64,000 nucleotides of DNA, taken from positions 31,684,392 to 31,748,391 of the forward strand of contig CM057142.1 in NCBI GenBank assembly GCA_029964075.1, written 5' to 3'. The notes under the pieces are model-generated. The model was not told the origin of the DNA. It saw nothing but the letters and a program-made list of their open reading frames with translations, and did not search any database. The translations under genes were made by a program, and so were the position numbers. Below are positions 1 to 12,000 of this stretch, in pieces; positions within the stretch are counted from its first letter, which is position 1; every line of letters begins with the position of its first letter. The DNA comes from Patiria pectinifera (lineage: Eukaryota; Echinodermata; Asteroidea; Valvatida; Asterinidae).

Positions 1-825
1 GTAAAATGGAGTAATTCTGAGATGAATCGAAATGTGTACACAAACACTTGTTAAGTGATACTGTACAAAAGATAGCCCATGCAAATTTACAAATCAGATA
101 TTTTTTTCCCTTTGAAGCCAAAAATAGGATTCCAGGATCCAAAAATAGTACGACATCAGAGGACACAATTGAAAACAAATTTAGCAAATCAAACAATTGG
201 AGTCATAATGCAATAAGAACAGACACTTTTGGAGAAAAAAAATGAGGAAAAAAAAAAGATGGATTTTATCTTTTCGCAATTCATCACTGTGCGTACTAAT
301 CTGATTGACATGTGTGTACCCCTGTACCCTGTACATTGCACAGTTTACAGGGTTTATTAAACTTTTGCAAAGTGCATTGAATGACAAAGGAAGCAATTCA
401 AAAGTGCCCTGGCACACATTTGTAAGGGGTGACAACATGTCCTTTTAGGGCATGGAAGACACCCAGGCCCCCATTCCTCTGCCAAAATTTGGACAAGTTT
501 TAAATTACTACACTCCCCCCCCCCAAAAAAAAAATAATAATAATAAATGCACAGAAAAAAGGTTCTCAATTGATTTGACCACACAAATGATTGTTACCAA
601 CATTCCTGCAAGTCTTCAAAAATCAACTAGTTTCACAGTTTTGTTTGCCCTTAGGTCTCAAGTTGAGACGTAAGATCTGTGTTAAAAAAAAAACAACGTT
701 TAAATTGATTGATTATTGAGGATTCAGGACTCAACCATGTCGAATTCAACATGGGTTCGCAACAAAGTGCCATAGCTGACACCACGTTGTAATTATGAGG
801 AAGTTTTCTATTGCTACTTCCCTAG
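1..825. other. intergenic, no gene recognised
   Basis: AT-rich DNA with short homopolymer runs (an A run near 236-260, a C/A run near 516-530). The small open frames here carry no recognisable domain, no splice-bounded coding block and no codon bias that I can see. I support nothing functional in this stretch. Confidence 0.6.
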
Positions 826-893
826 CAAATTGCTAGGGAAATTAGGACCGAGTTATGGGGACTTTCTGCTGTCCCCATAGCATCTTCCGTCCC
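826..893 (+). repeat. dispersed repeat P, copy 1
   Basis: This segment matches, in reverse complement, 18083-18150 inside a fumarase intron. The shared core contains ATTAGGACCGAG, then TGGGGACTTTCTGCTGTCCC, which is itself a small inverted repeat (GGGGAC..GTCCCC). Two copies about 17 kb apart show a dispersed family. Element ends were not determined. Confidence 0.6.
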
Positions 894-1140
894 CATAATA
901 AATGTATACTCCTCCACAGGCGTGTGGTCCCCACTGCCCACAACGACAGAACAAGAGTGTGTGCGCCATTTACACTTATTACACTCAGTTTGTACGCTGG
1001 TCAGCTGTAGATTTTGGCTTCCATATTGAGGTACGGTGGAGCTTCTCAGCCCTCAGTACTCAGACCCTTGCAAAACCTGCGTTGGATTCTTGCTAGTGTG
1101 AAAAGGGTTAGACCGCAGGTCAACACAAAGATTTTGGGGA

Positions 1141-1253
1141 GTAGTGTTAAACATGTCAGTATAACAATATTTATCTATTATACTAACCCCTCAAATAGTT
1201 CATTTCTGAAAATTACAGCAAAAGCCAGTGATGTACATTCCCTTTAAAAGGAC
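1141..1253 (+). repeat. dispersed repeat Q, fragment
   Basis: The stretch with TAACAATATTTATC, TCATTTCTGAAAATTACAGC and CATTCCCTTTAA matches the 3' half of the longer copies at 29895-30241 and 40170-40490. This is a truncated member, ending at the same CCCTTTAA edge as the copy at 30 kb. Confidence 0.6.
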
Positions 1254-1938
1254 CTATAAATAATGCATACATGTACAGTACATGTACATAAGTGTACATT
1301 TGCATGCTATTAGTGTATAAACTGTATGCATGCACACTGCCATATTTTAAAACTACACTCCAGATACTTGTGAAATAAAACAGCCCACAAAGTGTGCATA
1401 GTCTAGTACAGCCTACAGGCCAGGGTGACCGTTTTAGCCGAATTTTGGCTAACTTTGACAGATTTTTTTGTAGAAAAACGAATTTGACAGCAAATTTGAC
1501 AGAAGAGATTTTTGGGGCATATTTCTGGCAGAATTCTGCAAAAATGGTCATTGTGACAGAAAATTTGTCAAAAAAAGCTTCAATCTTTTCAAACAAACCC
1601 TTGCATAATGGGACAGGTAGGCTGGTCTAGAACTTTGTCGTGACGCAACCAAGTTTTGCCTGAAATTTATGCAATAATTTCATAACACCTTCATGTGACT
1701 ATAGATTGTTTATTATGTAATTTGAACCTTAATTAAGGCAATACTACTAATCTGCATGTAATTTTAAGTGTTTATAATGTATTTCTAGTAATTCTGGGGA
1801 ATTTGGCAGATAAATCTGGCCGATTTTTGATAAATCTGGCCGATTTTTGAAGTGCATTTAGCAGAATTTGGCCATACCCTCACGGTCACCCTGCTACAGG
1901 CAATGAACATCTTGTTCACTACACTGTGCTGTTATGTA

Positions 1939-2797
1939 TGTTACGCCCCAATTATCGCATCGGTCCCAACTATAGTTGGGCCTGTCCCAACTATAGTTGG
2001 GCCTGTCCCAACTATAGTTGGGACGGTCCAACTGTACGTTCTACTGTTAGGCTGTCCAATCTATAGTTGGGCCACTCCGATCTTTTTATTTGTGGTGTCC
2101 CAACTATAGTTTACATTGATATACAACTATAAAACGTTCCCTACAGCTCTGATACACGTCTGACTTTACTGGGGACCACTGAAATTAGCTATTGATGGGG
2201 GCTATCAATAGTTGGGCCACCCCAATCTTTTTATTTTGCGGCCAACTATAGTGTACATTGTTGTACGATTATAAAACATTCCCTACAACTCTAATTTTGA
2301 GTACACATCTGACTTTACTTGGGACCAATGAAATTATCTATGGGTGGGGACCATCTGTAGTTGGGCCACCGCAATATTTTTATTTGGCGGTCCTAACTAT
2401 AGTTTACATTGATGTACAACTAGTATAAAACATTCCCTACAGCTCTGTTACATGTCCGACTTTACTTGGGACCTTTGACATTATGGGTGGGCCCATCTAT
2501 AGTTGGCCGGCCATGGCAATCTTCGAATTTTGCAACATGTTGCTGGACAATAAAACCCAGCAGCTGGACAACTCATCCAACTAGGCAGTACCACGTGACC
2601 GGCCAGCCTTGCGGCATGCATGCACGACGAATACACGGTGCCAGCGCCGCGGAACATTTAATCCAACAAGATCTATCAAGCATGAAGCATCCGGCGCAAC
2701 TCCAGTCCTAACTATAGTTGGGCCGACCCAACTGCCGCACTATAGTTGGGACAGGCCCAACTATAGTTGGGACCGATGCGATAGTTGGGGCGTAACA
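1939..2797. mobile_element. CTATAG-palindrome element B, full copy
   Basis: An 859-bp element bounded by nearly perfect inverted repeats of about 58 bp. The left end starts TGTTACGCCCCAATTATCGC and the right end is its complement, ending GGGGCGTAACA. The ends contain back-to-back copies of the palindrome CCCAACTATAGTTGGG on a 21-bp spacing. The interior holds about three degenerate units of about 115 bp (2100-2475), each with an ATTCCCTACA..CTCT word and a GACTTTACT word. No coding sequence and no clear target-site duplication were seen. Non-autonomous foldback-type DNA transposon; superfamily unassigned. Confidence 0.8.
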
Positions 2798-5115
2798 GAC
2801 CTACATGTAGAATGGTGACTCAGACACTATGCATAAATTGCAATGTGTGTCATATTCACTCCATTAATATTGAACCACAGAGCTTGATGATCAAATGAAG
2901 GCATCGCAAACACAAAATGTAATCCCATGGAATAGCTGCATGGTAATCCATAGTAATGTGTACCAGCAAGAATTTCACTCTAGGGTAAATTTTAACCCTT
3001 GGAGACTACATGTACATGTACATGTAAACATGAAAGCAAAAATGTGACCCGCTCCGCAAAAATGAGTCTGTTGTGGCAAAACTGACATTTTGAGTTAACT
3101 ACATTAATAAAATGGGAATGAAATAAGCTTTCATTTGGTATATCATGGACCTCTCTATTTGTTGGTTTGCATTGCTTGTGCTTGTTTCATTCTGTTTTGC
3201 AAAGTTGCAGCTAGAGAAGTGTCTCAATGGAGAAAAAAAATTGAAAAAAATGACAATTACCTGTAACTAAACCAAGAAAAGCATATATTTTTTTTCTTTT
3301 TTTTTCTTTTTACATTTTTATGTGTTTTTATTAAACTAAAACTATCAAACAACTAAAAACTAAAACAAAAAAAAAAAAAAAAAAAAAAATCCAAATTTTT
3401 TACTTTCCATTTCAAAATGGCAAAAAATGGCAAAAGCTTATGTGACAATTATGTCATTTTTGCAGACAAATGAACATGTTTAAACTGCAAAAACGGGCTT
3501 TATTTATATTAAAGAAACTCATTCGCTACATGCAATCATGTCAGTTTCATTTTGTTTTAATGAATTCTGGGGAAAAGCCAGGCGTGTGCTAGCAACTGTT
3601 AATGCAACTGACCTTAGTAAAACAAAAAAATACACACTGACAAATCTATGTACATGATGTACCATCTATTAAGACTAAGATTTTGAGAGAACTAAATTAA
3701 AATATACAGACTTGAATCCAGTCCAAGACAGCATTGTTTAAAGCCACAGGAACTTAAAGAGCACACTCCAAGCACAAAACCAGACTTGATATTAGGCTAG
3801 TAACAGGGTTGAACTGTTGAACAATGCACATGTAATACAACATTTCATACAGGTTTCCTTTTGGACTAGTAACCAAATACAACAACACATGCAAACTGTC
3901 TCAATTTCATTTTCAATGTGCAAAATAATATCTTGCATTACAATACTCATATATATCTTGCCAAATGCAGACTGTAAATGACTTCCTTCATGCTCTAAAT
4001 GACCCCATGAGCACAGCAGTGTGCGCAACTTCCTCTCCAAATTGCATTCATAACACACAAATTGCCAATCTTATCTTTTGATGTTCGCTTGCACGAAATG
4101 GAAGAACCAAATTGTGAAACCAGGAAATAATAACATTGATTGGGTTTACAAACAGTATGCTACAAAAACAAAAATGGCTTTTTACAATTTTACACACTTT
4201 ACAACTTTCTCACACAGTACATAACAATTTGAAACATTTTGTATCCTTTTTTACTACGGCACTTGTCAGTTGATACAAAGGAAACTGTTTATTAAAGGTC
4301 ATGTACAGTCCATCATTTGTAATTTGTGCATTTTGTTCGTTTGAAGCAACAAAAGTGTTCAATATCTGAAGAAGGATGCTGAACAACCAATCTGATGAAG
4401 TTTCAGATCAGCTTCAGCTGCATTTTTCGAGAAAAGCAACATTCTAGGATCTCGATTTCAAATCAGAAGTTGCTGAATCATGTTTTGAATTGGGCATGAG
4501 TCCAGCGTCCGAGACACATTCTCACTGAGCCGATTGCAGCTACGCAATGTTGCGCACTGATCTGACGAATTATAGCAACCGCGCACGCGCGCGTGTGCGT
4601 CATGCCAATGCTTGCGCGCTTCGCCGAATAACAAAAAGAACCACTAATTTGAATGTCCTATGGTGCTTCTTAATCTTAAGACGCACCGTTGGAAAGGCCT
4701 TCTTTCATTGATTTCTTCAAAATGACAGCTTGCCAGAAAGAATAATTTCACAGGGAGTTTAGTCCCCTTACTATCTTTCAACCAAGTATGTTTTTCAACA
4801 ATAATTACGCCAGCTACTTTTTGGATAGCTGCAAATGATGGACCACACTTTTCAGTGGAGGTCCAGTCACTATTGCTCAAGTCACTATGCATTGTTAATG
4901 TGCCAAGCTGATTATAAATTTATTTTTCTGTGTCAACATGGTCAATGATCTCGCACAACACTGGCCAGGCAGAAACCCAGTGATAGATGGCGATGTGGTT
5001 GCATTGTTGTAGCCTAGGGCACCCTCGCACAAGTACTTTCTCGCACTTACGTCTTGGGAATCTTGCAACAAAGGGGTGTAGCCATTTTATGTAAATTAGA
5101 CCGTTGGAGTAAATA
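2798..5115. other. intergenic, no gene recognised
   Basis: This stretch holds an A/T low-complexity tract (about 3230-3400, including about 26 A around 3366-3391), a CG/CA alternating tract near 4580-4615, and scattered ACATGTACATGTA words (3007-3026). Short open frames show no domain. No splice-flanked coding block was found. Confidence 0.55.
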
Positions 5116-5119
5116 TTAA

Positions 5120-5609
5120 GCCTAACCCTGCTGAATCTGACAGGGAAAGAATGTTGCAACCTGACGCTGCTTTTTTACTTCATATATCATCTCAATGAAG
5201 GTCAGCCATTGCAAAAATGACGATAAGACATGAATCTGGGACTGAGAAATATTTCCAATTTTGTTAGGAAATACTTCGAAAATTTTCTTGACTCTCCACA
5301 GACTTTGTACGCAGCCGCTGAAGTAGCGTCAGGTTGCAACATTCTTTCCTCCAACAGGATCCAACTATGTCATATATTCGATGGAGCCTGTTGGATTGAG
5401 CAGTAAACCCCTTGTTTACATTCCTGATGCCAAATGTTGGATTCAGCAGGCAACTGAACTGCATTATAATGCCAAGTTGGACTCCGTTGGATTCAGCAGA
5501 CAACTGAAAATAAGGCACAGTGGATTGAGCAGGAAACTCCGGTTGGAGTGGACTCTGTTGGATTTAGCAGGGTAGTCCTGAGTAAATACTACTTACTAGG
5601 GGGTTAGGG
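5120..5609. mobile_element. TTAA-flanked CCCTAACC element, copy 1
   Basis: The left end is TTAA followed by GCCTAACCCTGCTGAATC. The right end is CTAGGGGGTTAGGG followed by TTGA, a one-base variant of TTAA. The core repeats the word TTGGATTNAGCAGG about five times. The right-hand core word is the complement of the left subterminal sequence, so the element is partly self-complementary. A different transposon (5144-5349) has inserted near the left end. TTAA duplications and CCCTAA-type ends fit piggyBac-like MITEs; that assignment is inference. Confidence 0.65.
5144..5349. mobile_element. element H, copy nested in a TTAA element
   Basis: A 206-bp element with terminal inverted repeats of about 24 bp: GGAAAGAATGTTGCAACC at left and its complement ending AACATTCTTTCC at right. 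Further copies at 61799-62008 and 62195-62395 share the interior (AGACTTTGTAC, GGACTGAGAAATATTTCC). The flanking sequence on both sides belongs to the TTAA element at 5120-5609, so H inserted later. Non-coding MITE of unknown superfamily. Confidence 0.75.
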
Positions 5610-5614
5610 TTGAT

Positions 5615-6116
5615 CTCGAAACAAAACGGCAGCTTTCCATTTGATACAGGTGGTCGCGCGTATGCGCGGGGGGTAATCACTGCATTGCATTAGCGATGCT
5701 TGATCAGCACACGTAGCGCATATGTTTACAACTGTCACGCGAAAGACTATAAACTTTAAAAAACAAAGGTTTACTGGCATTCAGCGCCCAATGTTCAATA
5801 TTGCGTGCGCAACTGACTATAAAGCATTTCGCGATTGCTGATTGATTCCGTAGCAAAGCCTAGGGAGAAAATAAATAACCGGCTACTGTTAGTGTTCAGG
5901 ATTCCCAAGATGTTAATGTTACTGTTAGCAGGTGCACTCGTCTAATCATGCAGTACGAACTACTATCGTTGTATCAATCACTAGTTGGTACACTATAGTA
6001 ATGACACTGCTTCACTGTGCTCACGTTACAGGTCGTAAATTTTTTGTATAATCGTAATTTTTACCCCAAGAAACTGTTCAAGACTTACATGACTTACAAA
6101 ACAGATCAGATGTCAT
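5615..6116. other. intergenic, no gene recognised
   Basis: Contains a CpG-rich patch (about 5640-5720, CGCGCGTATGCGCGGGG) and otherwise AT-rich DNA. No coding block or recognised repeat was found. Confidence 0.5.
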
Positions 6117-6469
6117 TGTCACGCCCCAACTATCGCATCGGTGAAGGTCCCAACTATAGTGCGGCAGGATGCTTCATGCTTGATAGATCTTGTTGGATTA
6201 AATGTTCCAGCGCTGGCACCCGTGTATTTAAGTTCGTCATGCATGCCAAGGCTGGCCGGTCGTCGGTCACGTGGTACTGCCTAGTTGTTGTCTGCTGGGG
6301 GCTGGGTTGTCCACATTTTGCTACATAGCTAATGTCAAGGTCCCAAGTAAAGTCGGGACAGTAGGCCTATGTAACAGAGCTGATTTCATTGGTCCCAAGT
6401 AAAGTCAGATGTGTATTAGAACTTGTAGGGAATGTTTTATAATCGTACAACAATGTACACTATAGTTAC
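6117..6469 (-). mobile_element. CTATAG-palindrome element B, partial inverted copy
   Basis: This starts with TGTCACGCCCCAACTATCGC, the terminal repeat of the element at 1939-2797. Its interior (6165-6280) is the reverse complement of 2590-2710 of that copy, including TAGATCTTGTTGGATTAAAT. It continues through one internal unit (GGGAATGTTTTATAATCG) to ACTATAGTT near 6469, where the far terminal repeat is missing. Truncated relative of the full copy. Confidence 0.75.
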
Positions 6470-8164
6470 ATCATCATATTGAGAGAAGTCTGCTTAGATT
6501 TGTTAGAAAAGGTCATGTTGAGTTAAATAAAAACACCCTTGACTCTATTTAACATGTCTAATGTGATCATGGAGCTATCCTTTTTAAAGCTCCATGATTT
6601 GATCAACACTACACGATCGCCGCCCCCCGCACCCCAAAACAGGGGCTAAGTGCCAGGCAACGCAAATTGCGCACGAGGCCCGGATCATGAGGGTAAGAGC
6701 CAAACAAAAAGGAAACATGGCCCAAAAAATTAGGCCTCTCTGTTTTGTTTAGGCCCTCAATGAATTGAAGTTTTTCTCCATGCTTACATTCTCATGGCAC
6801 TACTCAAAACACGTTCATTAGGAAAAGCAAAAACGAAAAACTTTGTGTCTTACCGGTACAACGATGTAGTCAACTGACAATACACCTGCGTGCGTAATAC
6901 CCATGGCCTATGGAGGTAATGTTGTGCCCATTCTTGAAAATCACGCATTTTCGAAAATGGGCAGGCACATTCTCAAGTGTCTAACTGGATCAAATCTGGC
7001 AAAAGTAATCTTGGCAAAAATAACTCTCGCATTTGAGAGCGCAGCGACAAGAATATTGTCTTTGTGATGCCGAGCACCGGCTGCGCCAGCCTGGCTGGCT
7101 GCGAATCTCGTTCACTGATTCTTTAATAATTACACGTTAATAATTACACTGTTGCAAAGTGGAGGCGCTGAAAAGTAGAGTGGATATATTGGGGAGGACC
7201 GGGGGAAAAATAAGAATAAATAAAAAGAATAGATTTTTAGCTTTCAGCGCAGCTTATTGCCATCAATTGGAACGCAACGTTAACTTGACTGTTTGTTTGC
7301 GAGCATGGTGGTGAGCGCGTGGGTGCGGCGGCGTGGCGTTTGCGCGTATTTGTATATTTTTTTTAATTCGTACTACATGTAATTATATACACAAAAATAT
7401 CGTCCTATACACTCGTAAATTCCTTGTGATAATATCCTTGTAATAGAATATTATAATAAAACATTATTTTAAACCTTAATAACTCTCTCCTATAGCGTAT
7501 TCAGCACTCATATGATACATACAGCATGTTGTGTGTCTGGCCTAAGACTGTACTTCAGTAGACTAGTTTCCAGTCTTCCTTTATTAGTTCCGCTTCCCAT
7601 AAGTAGGCAGGAAAAAAGCATGGGTTTAATTTGATTCAAATTATCGTAGTTATATACAGTTTAAGCATGGAACATTTATACATCTCTTTATATGCATTGT
7701 TTCCCTTTTTTCATTTATACAATTTATTTAATTAAATTATGTCGTGCAATTGGGCAATGTTATAAATTGTTGGGCAATAAATTGTGCACGTGAAGTGACC
7801 CACCCATTCTTGAAGTAGGCGCTCATTTTCATGAGCGCTCATTTTTTTTCAAGAGCGCTCATTTTCATCAGTGCGCTCATTTTTTCTTAATACGCGCTTT
7901 TCATTTTCGAGCTGCGCTGGTATGTAATACGATATGACTATTTTGCAATTCGCGATCGATCGCGATCAATCGCGCATACATTTTTGTGGACCAATCCATT
8001 TTGGTCTATAGTGTGTGTGAACATGGTGTAAACAACTTACAATATAGTTACCATTCTTTTACACCACAAATGTAAGCCACACAGAGGTACTAAAGTCAAA
8101 AAATATCTTATTGTGCATAAATAAATCGCAGCTTGAAGTTTATCTGTCATAAAATATCCTCAAT
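6470..8164. other. intergenic, no gene recognised
   Basis: Mixed AT-rich DNA with C/G-rich patches (6618-6650, 7300-7345). No coding block, RNA gene or delimited transposon was found apart from the short tandem words at 7800-7905 and the self-complementary CGCGATCGATCGCG near 7953. Confidence 0.5.
7800..7905. repeat. short degenerate tandem repeat GAGCGCTCATTTT
   Basis: Four to five copies of a word like GAGCGCTCATTTTCAT follow each other at spacings of about 20-28 bp. GAGCGCTC is itself a perfect 8-bp palindrome. Function unknown. Confidence 0.6.
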
Positions 8165-8234
8165 TTGAAAAACATGTGGATAAATCTACCTAGACAAAAC
8201 GTGAACTCGTCCAAGCTAGTCTGGTACCTCTCGG

Positions 8235-8241
8235 TATATAA
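8235..8241 (+). promoter_or_regulatory. possible TATA box ahead of the H2C2 zinc-finger gene
   Basis: TATATAA followed by a GC-rich stretch (GCGCGCCGCGGCGTCC) about 560 bp upstream of the first coding ATG at 8802. The spacing would require a long 5' leader or an upstream untranslated exon. The words around it (ACCTCTCGGTATATA) recur at 9084-9099 within the first intron, which weakens the case. Confidence 0.25.
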
Positions 8242-8801
8242 ACTGCAGGTTGTGCGCGCCGCGGCGTCCAGTGCAGTGTGCACGTGTTGTGTTTTTTGTG
8301 TGGAACCTGGGCACTGGCAGTCATCTGTTGATGAAATGATGAAATGTTAGGTTTTCTTCGTAAAATCGTGAGGCCGAATATTTTGTTTTATTCAGTTCGA
8401 GAAGGTGCTTCTGTTTGTCGACATTTAAGTGATATGGTGCGTGGCGCTGATGGTTGAAATTAAACTTAAAAAAAGGCCAAAGTTTTATTCCAAATTGAAC
8501 TTGAGTGTTGATGTTGGTCATGTTGGTTGACAGCCGGATACTTGGCTAACTTTGTATTTGTAATTTGCATGATTGATACCTTATCATGCAGTTGTATTGA
8601 ACTTGAAATTGTATGTTATACACACCAACTTTACCTGAATCGGTCCAAGTTAGTGTAAAGCTGATACAACCCCAGCACTGACCATGTCTGCAGTGTACTG
8701 TACACAGCACATATGCTGAAACTTGAAACCTGTCTGTCATTTATAATCAAATAACTTTCTTTTGGGCCTACTTGTGTAGTAGTACTAGTAGAAATCACGA
8801 T

Positions 8802-9053
8802 ATGGATGAAACGGAAAATAGAATCATTTTTGATGAGTTCTGCCGCGAAACCTATGCAGAGTCTAGGACAAGCCCGGTTGTAAGCCGTGAAAAACTTGAA
8901 ATCGTCGAAAGGGTTTTGAGAGGTGATAGCAAAGCGAGTTCGTCGGATCAAAGATTGAAACGCTTTAGAGCCTTTACCCAAAAGCACAAGCTCGTGTTAG
9001 CAAGCCTCCAGTCATGCAGTAACGAGGAAGAGTTCGTAGCAGTCAAGGAACAA
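8802..9053 (+). CDS. H2C2 zinc-finger gene, exon 1
   Basis: ATG at 8802 (MDETENRIIFDEFC), 84 codons, ending ..FVAVKEQ before the donor GTGAGT at 9054. The open frame extends 5' of the ATG to about 8772 without another ATG. The end phase is 0, matching the next exon. Confidence 0.6.
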
Positions 9054-12000
9054 GTGAGTATTGTTGGGGGGGGGGTGGACATGTACCTCTCGGTATATAC
9101 ATTGTAGTTCAGCAGAAGTATGTTTTGTATGTTAATTCAACAGTGAATACGCAAGACCATCCCGCACTCAGAATTAGGGAAGGGTAAAAATAACCTTTTT
9201 TAAATTGTGAAATACAAATTTCTCGGCACAATTGCAGAATATCCTGCCACTCGATCTATGCACCTCGTAGCCGGCTACAGAGTCATGGTTGATTGCCCTC
9301 AATAAACCTTTTCAGCGCTACCTGTATACTAGTGCTAGGCGGGCCTACACACGTCATGCTGCACTGCACTCCCACTCCGTATCCGCGTAGCCGGCAACAG
9401 GGTAGTTGGTTTGGACATAGAATTTGTTCAGCAACTCCCATTCATTTTGTGTTGCTTCGTTCTCAAGAGGACCCCACTCAGTATCCGCGTAGCTGGCAAT
9501 GGACTTGAATTGTTTCTTTTCCAGTGATTCCAACCTCGTAGCTTGAGATTTTGGGGGTGTATTTCCGAGTGGCGCGGTATTCTGCAATTACTCCCATTTC
9601 TCCAAGTGGTCCCCAGACAAATGGAAACCCGGGCACACCACTGTTCTTTATTCCAAATCTTGGGGGCCACGATTCTAGTTAAAGGTACTGGTGTTGAAAT
9701 CAAGATACAGAATATTGTGTTTATGTGTGTTCTGTTTTCTCGAAATACAGAGCATTCACAGAGCTAAAAGTTCCTCAGAGTTTTTTATTAAGCATCTGGC
9801 TGCAGATTTTGAGAAATTTTGTAAAAAATCCACATATTACAAATGGTTTACTCTACCTTTTAAGTACTGGACAACTCTTCTAGATTTTAGAAAATAAGAG
9901 TTATGGTGCGGAGTATGTTATTGACCATTTTATTTTTATTTTTTTTGTTGGGAGGGGGGGGGGAGGGAGGTTGCTGGCAATATGTCCTAATCCCTGTTTG
10001 GCACAATTATTTGAATAACACTTATTTATGTTCTAACATTTTCTTCTTCCAACTGTTTTTACTTTACTTTGGATTATGCCATTTTTTCGCTTTCTTTCTA
10101 GAACGACACATGTAAGAGGGTTGTATGCTTTGAGGACTTTTTCGATGTTATAAAAGATGTACACGACAATGTTGTTGGCCATGGCAGCTCCAAAAGTACT
10201 TTCAATGCGGTAAGACAATAACCTTTAATGGTTCATACATCCTCCAAAATCCTCTTTGCAAAATGGAGGATTTTACAGGACTGAGGTTGTATCCATGGCA
10301 AAAATGCGTGGCTGATTTCGGAGGATGCACTTTGTCAAGGTCTTGGGCTGTACCCTGTGTTGGTTATGCTCAGCCGTGCATAAATTTAGACCTAAATTAC
10401 ACTTGAAATCCTCTGCACTGCTCCAGGATGTCACTGGCTCAGCCTCAACATAGTGACAGTGATTGCTGGAGGATTTAGCAGGATTGAGGCAGTGGTCAGC
10501 CCTCCAAGGACCACATTCAAGAAATAACGGAGGATTTTGCAGGATTGAGGCTGTATGCTATTTTGACATGGAGGCAGTTGGAGGATTTTGCAGGATTGAG
10601 GTTGCATCCTAGCAAAAATGCCTAGGGAGTTAGGGTTAATGAATTAAAGAAAACACATGCTTCAGGGGCAAGAAAAATTAACCCTTTTTAAGCCCTTACA
10701 AATGTAGATCTAATCATTTAGATCGTCTTGCGTTGTAGTAGAGTCCATCACAATTCGGGCGATTCACAATGCAGTGCGCCACCAAAAGTTTCTCCCAGTG
10801 CATTGTGGGAAATAGTCGACAAATTCGCAGCGCGGGGCATTTGAAATTATTCGTTTTTCTGGTCAGTAGTTTCGTAAGCGTATGATTCCAGTATATCTGT
10901 TTGCCCTTTTCTCTGCTTTTTATCAATATGGTGTTTTATGTAAGGGGGCAGAACGCCATGCCCCAATCTATAACAAATTGGCTCAAGTTGTCTACTGACA
11001 CTCATGGGCCACTTGAAAAATGGACTCTCCAAGGCAAACTCTTGGTGGCGCACTGCATTGTGAATCGCCCGAATCCCTAACAAGTCTTCCAGTCACAAGT
11101 CAAGTCACAAACTATTTGAATAAAATGTGATGAAAGTTGTCCTTCGATATTACTGTTCATCCCCCCTGTTGCTTGGGACAAGACTTGTGTTTTATTTCTG
11201 ACTGAAATAGTGGTGGGCTCGAAACCAACACTAATTAAAGGGGCACTGCGTCCTGCAATCCCCGAAAATAATCATGTTTTGGATTGTTTACTTAGCCTAT
11301 TTCAAAATTCTGGTTGAAAGGAAACCGACCTAATGTCGTACCGTTTGCAAGAATAGAAAAAAAATCCAGATTGTTTACATCGGACATGACAGAGTTTTCC
11401 TGTCGTTTTCTTCATTGTACGATGTACGTTGTGTGTGTCTAGTATTACACACATACTAGCGCCATGCTCACGAACAGCGGTGACCAATCACCAATGCACA
11501 AAATGTGATATTTTTTTTACCGCAAAAGGCGAACCCTTATGGCTGGAATCCCAACAAGCATGAACATCCCGACTTTTTAGGGTCGCAAAAGTGGACCCTG
11601 AAAGTCGTTCTCGCACGAATAAATAACACAAGAATACTACAGAAATGCCCAACTTTAATAGGATAGTTGTGTGGATGTTTATATCCTACTTTTAAATGTT
11701 CTTTCCGATTAATATCATTAAATTCTTCAAAATTTACTTTTCATAGAAAAAGCAAAGAAAAAAACCCCAAATAACCCTAAATCTCCTGACTTGCCTGAAC
11801 TATGCGCGAGCATTCGGATGCGCGTTTCTTTTCAACTTCTTCCCCATTTACAGACAGAGTGACAGTACTGACATGTACATGTTGTGTCAGCCACTGTGTT
11901 CTAAAAAAAAAAAGAATTTTTATTCTCTTGTTTCAACTTCAATGTTGCATGCTGAAAGCCTGCAAATGCCATTGAAAACTCCAGAGCCGAGAGAGCATGG

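Noticed and set aside
1939..2797. 8-bp target duplication around element B
   Set aside because: The flanks GTTATGTA and GACCTACA do not match.
9354..9587. Minus-strand frame with GYADTEWE resembling a Copia RNase H motif
   Set aside because: The match is only a few residues and arises twice from a tandem DNA repeat; no other retroelement domain nearby.
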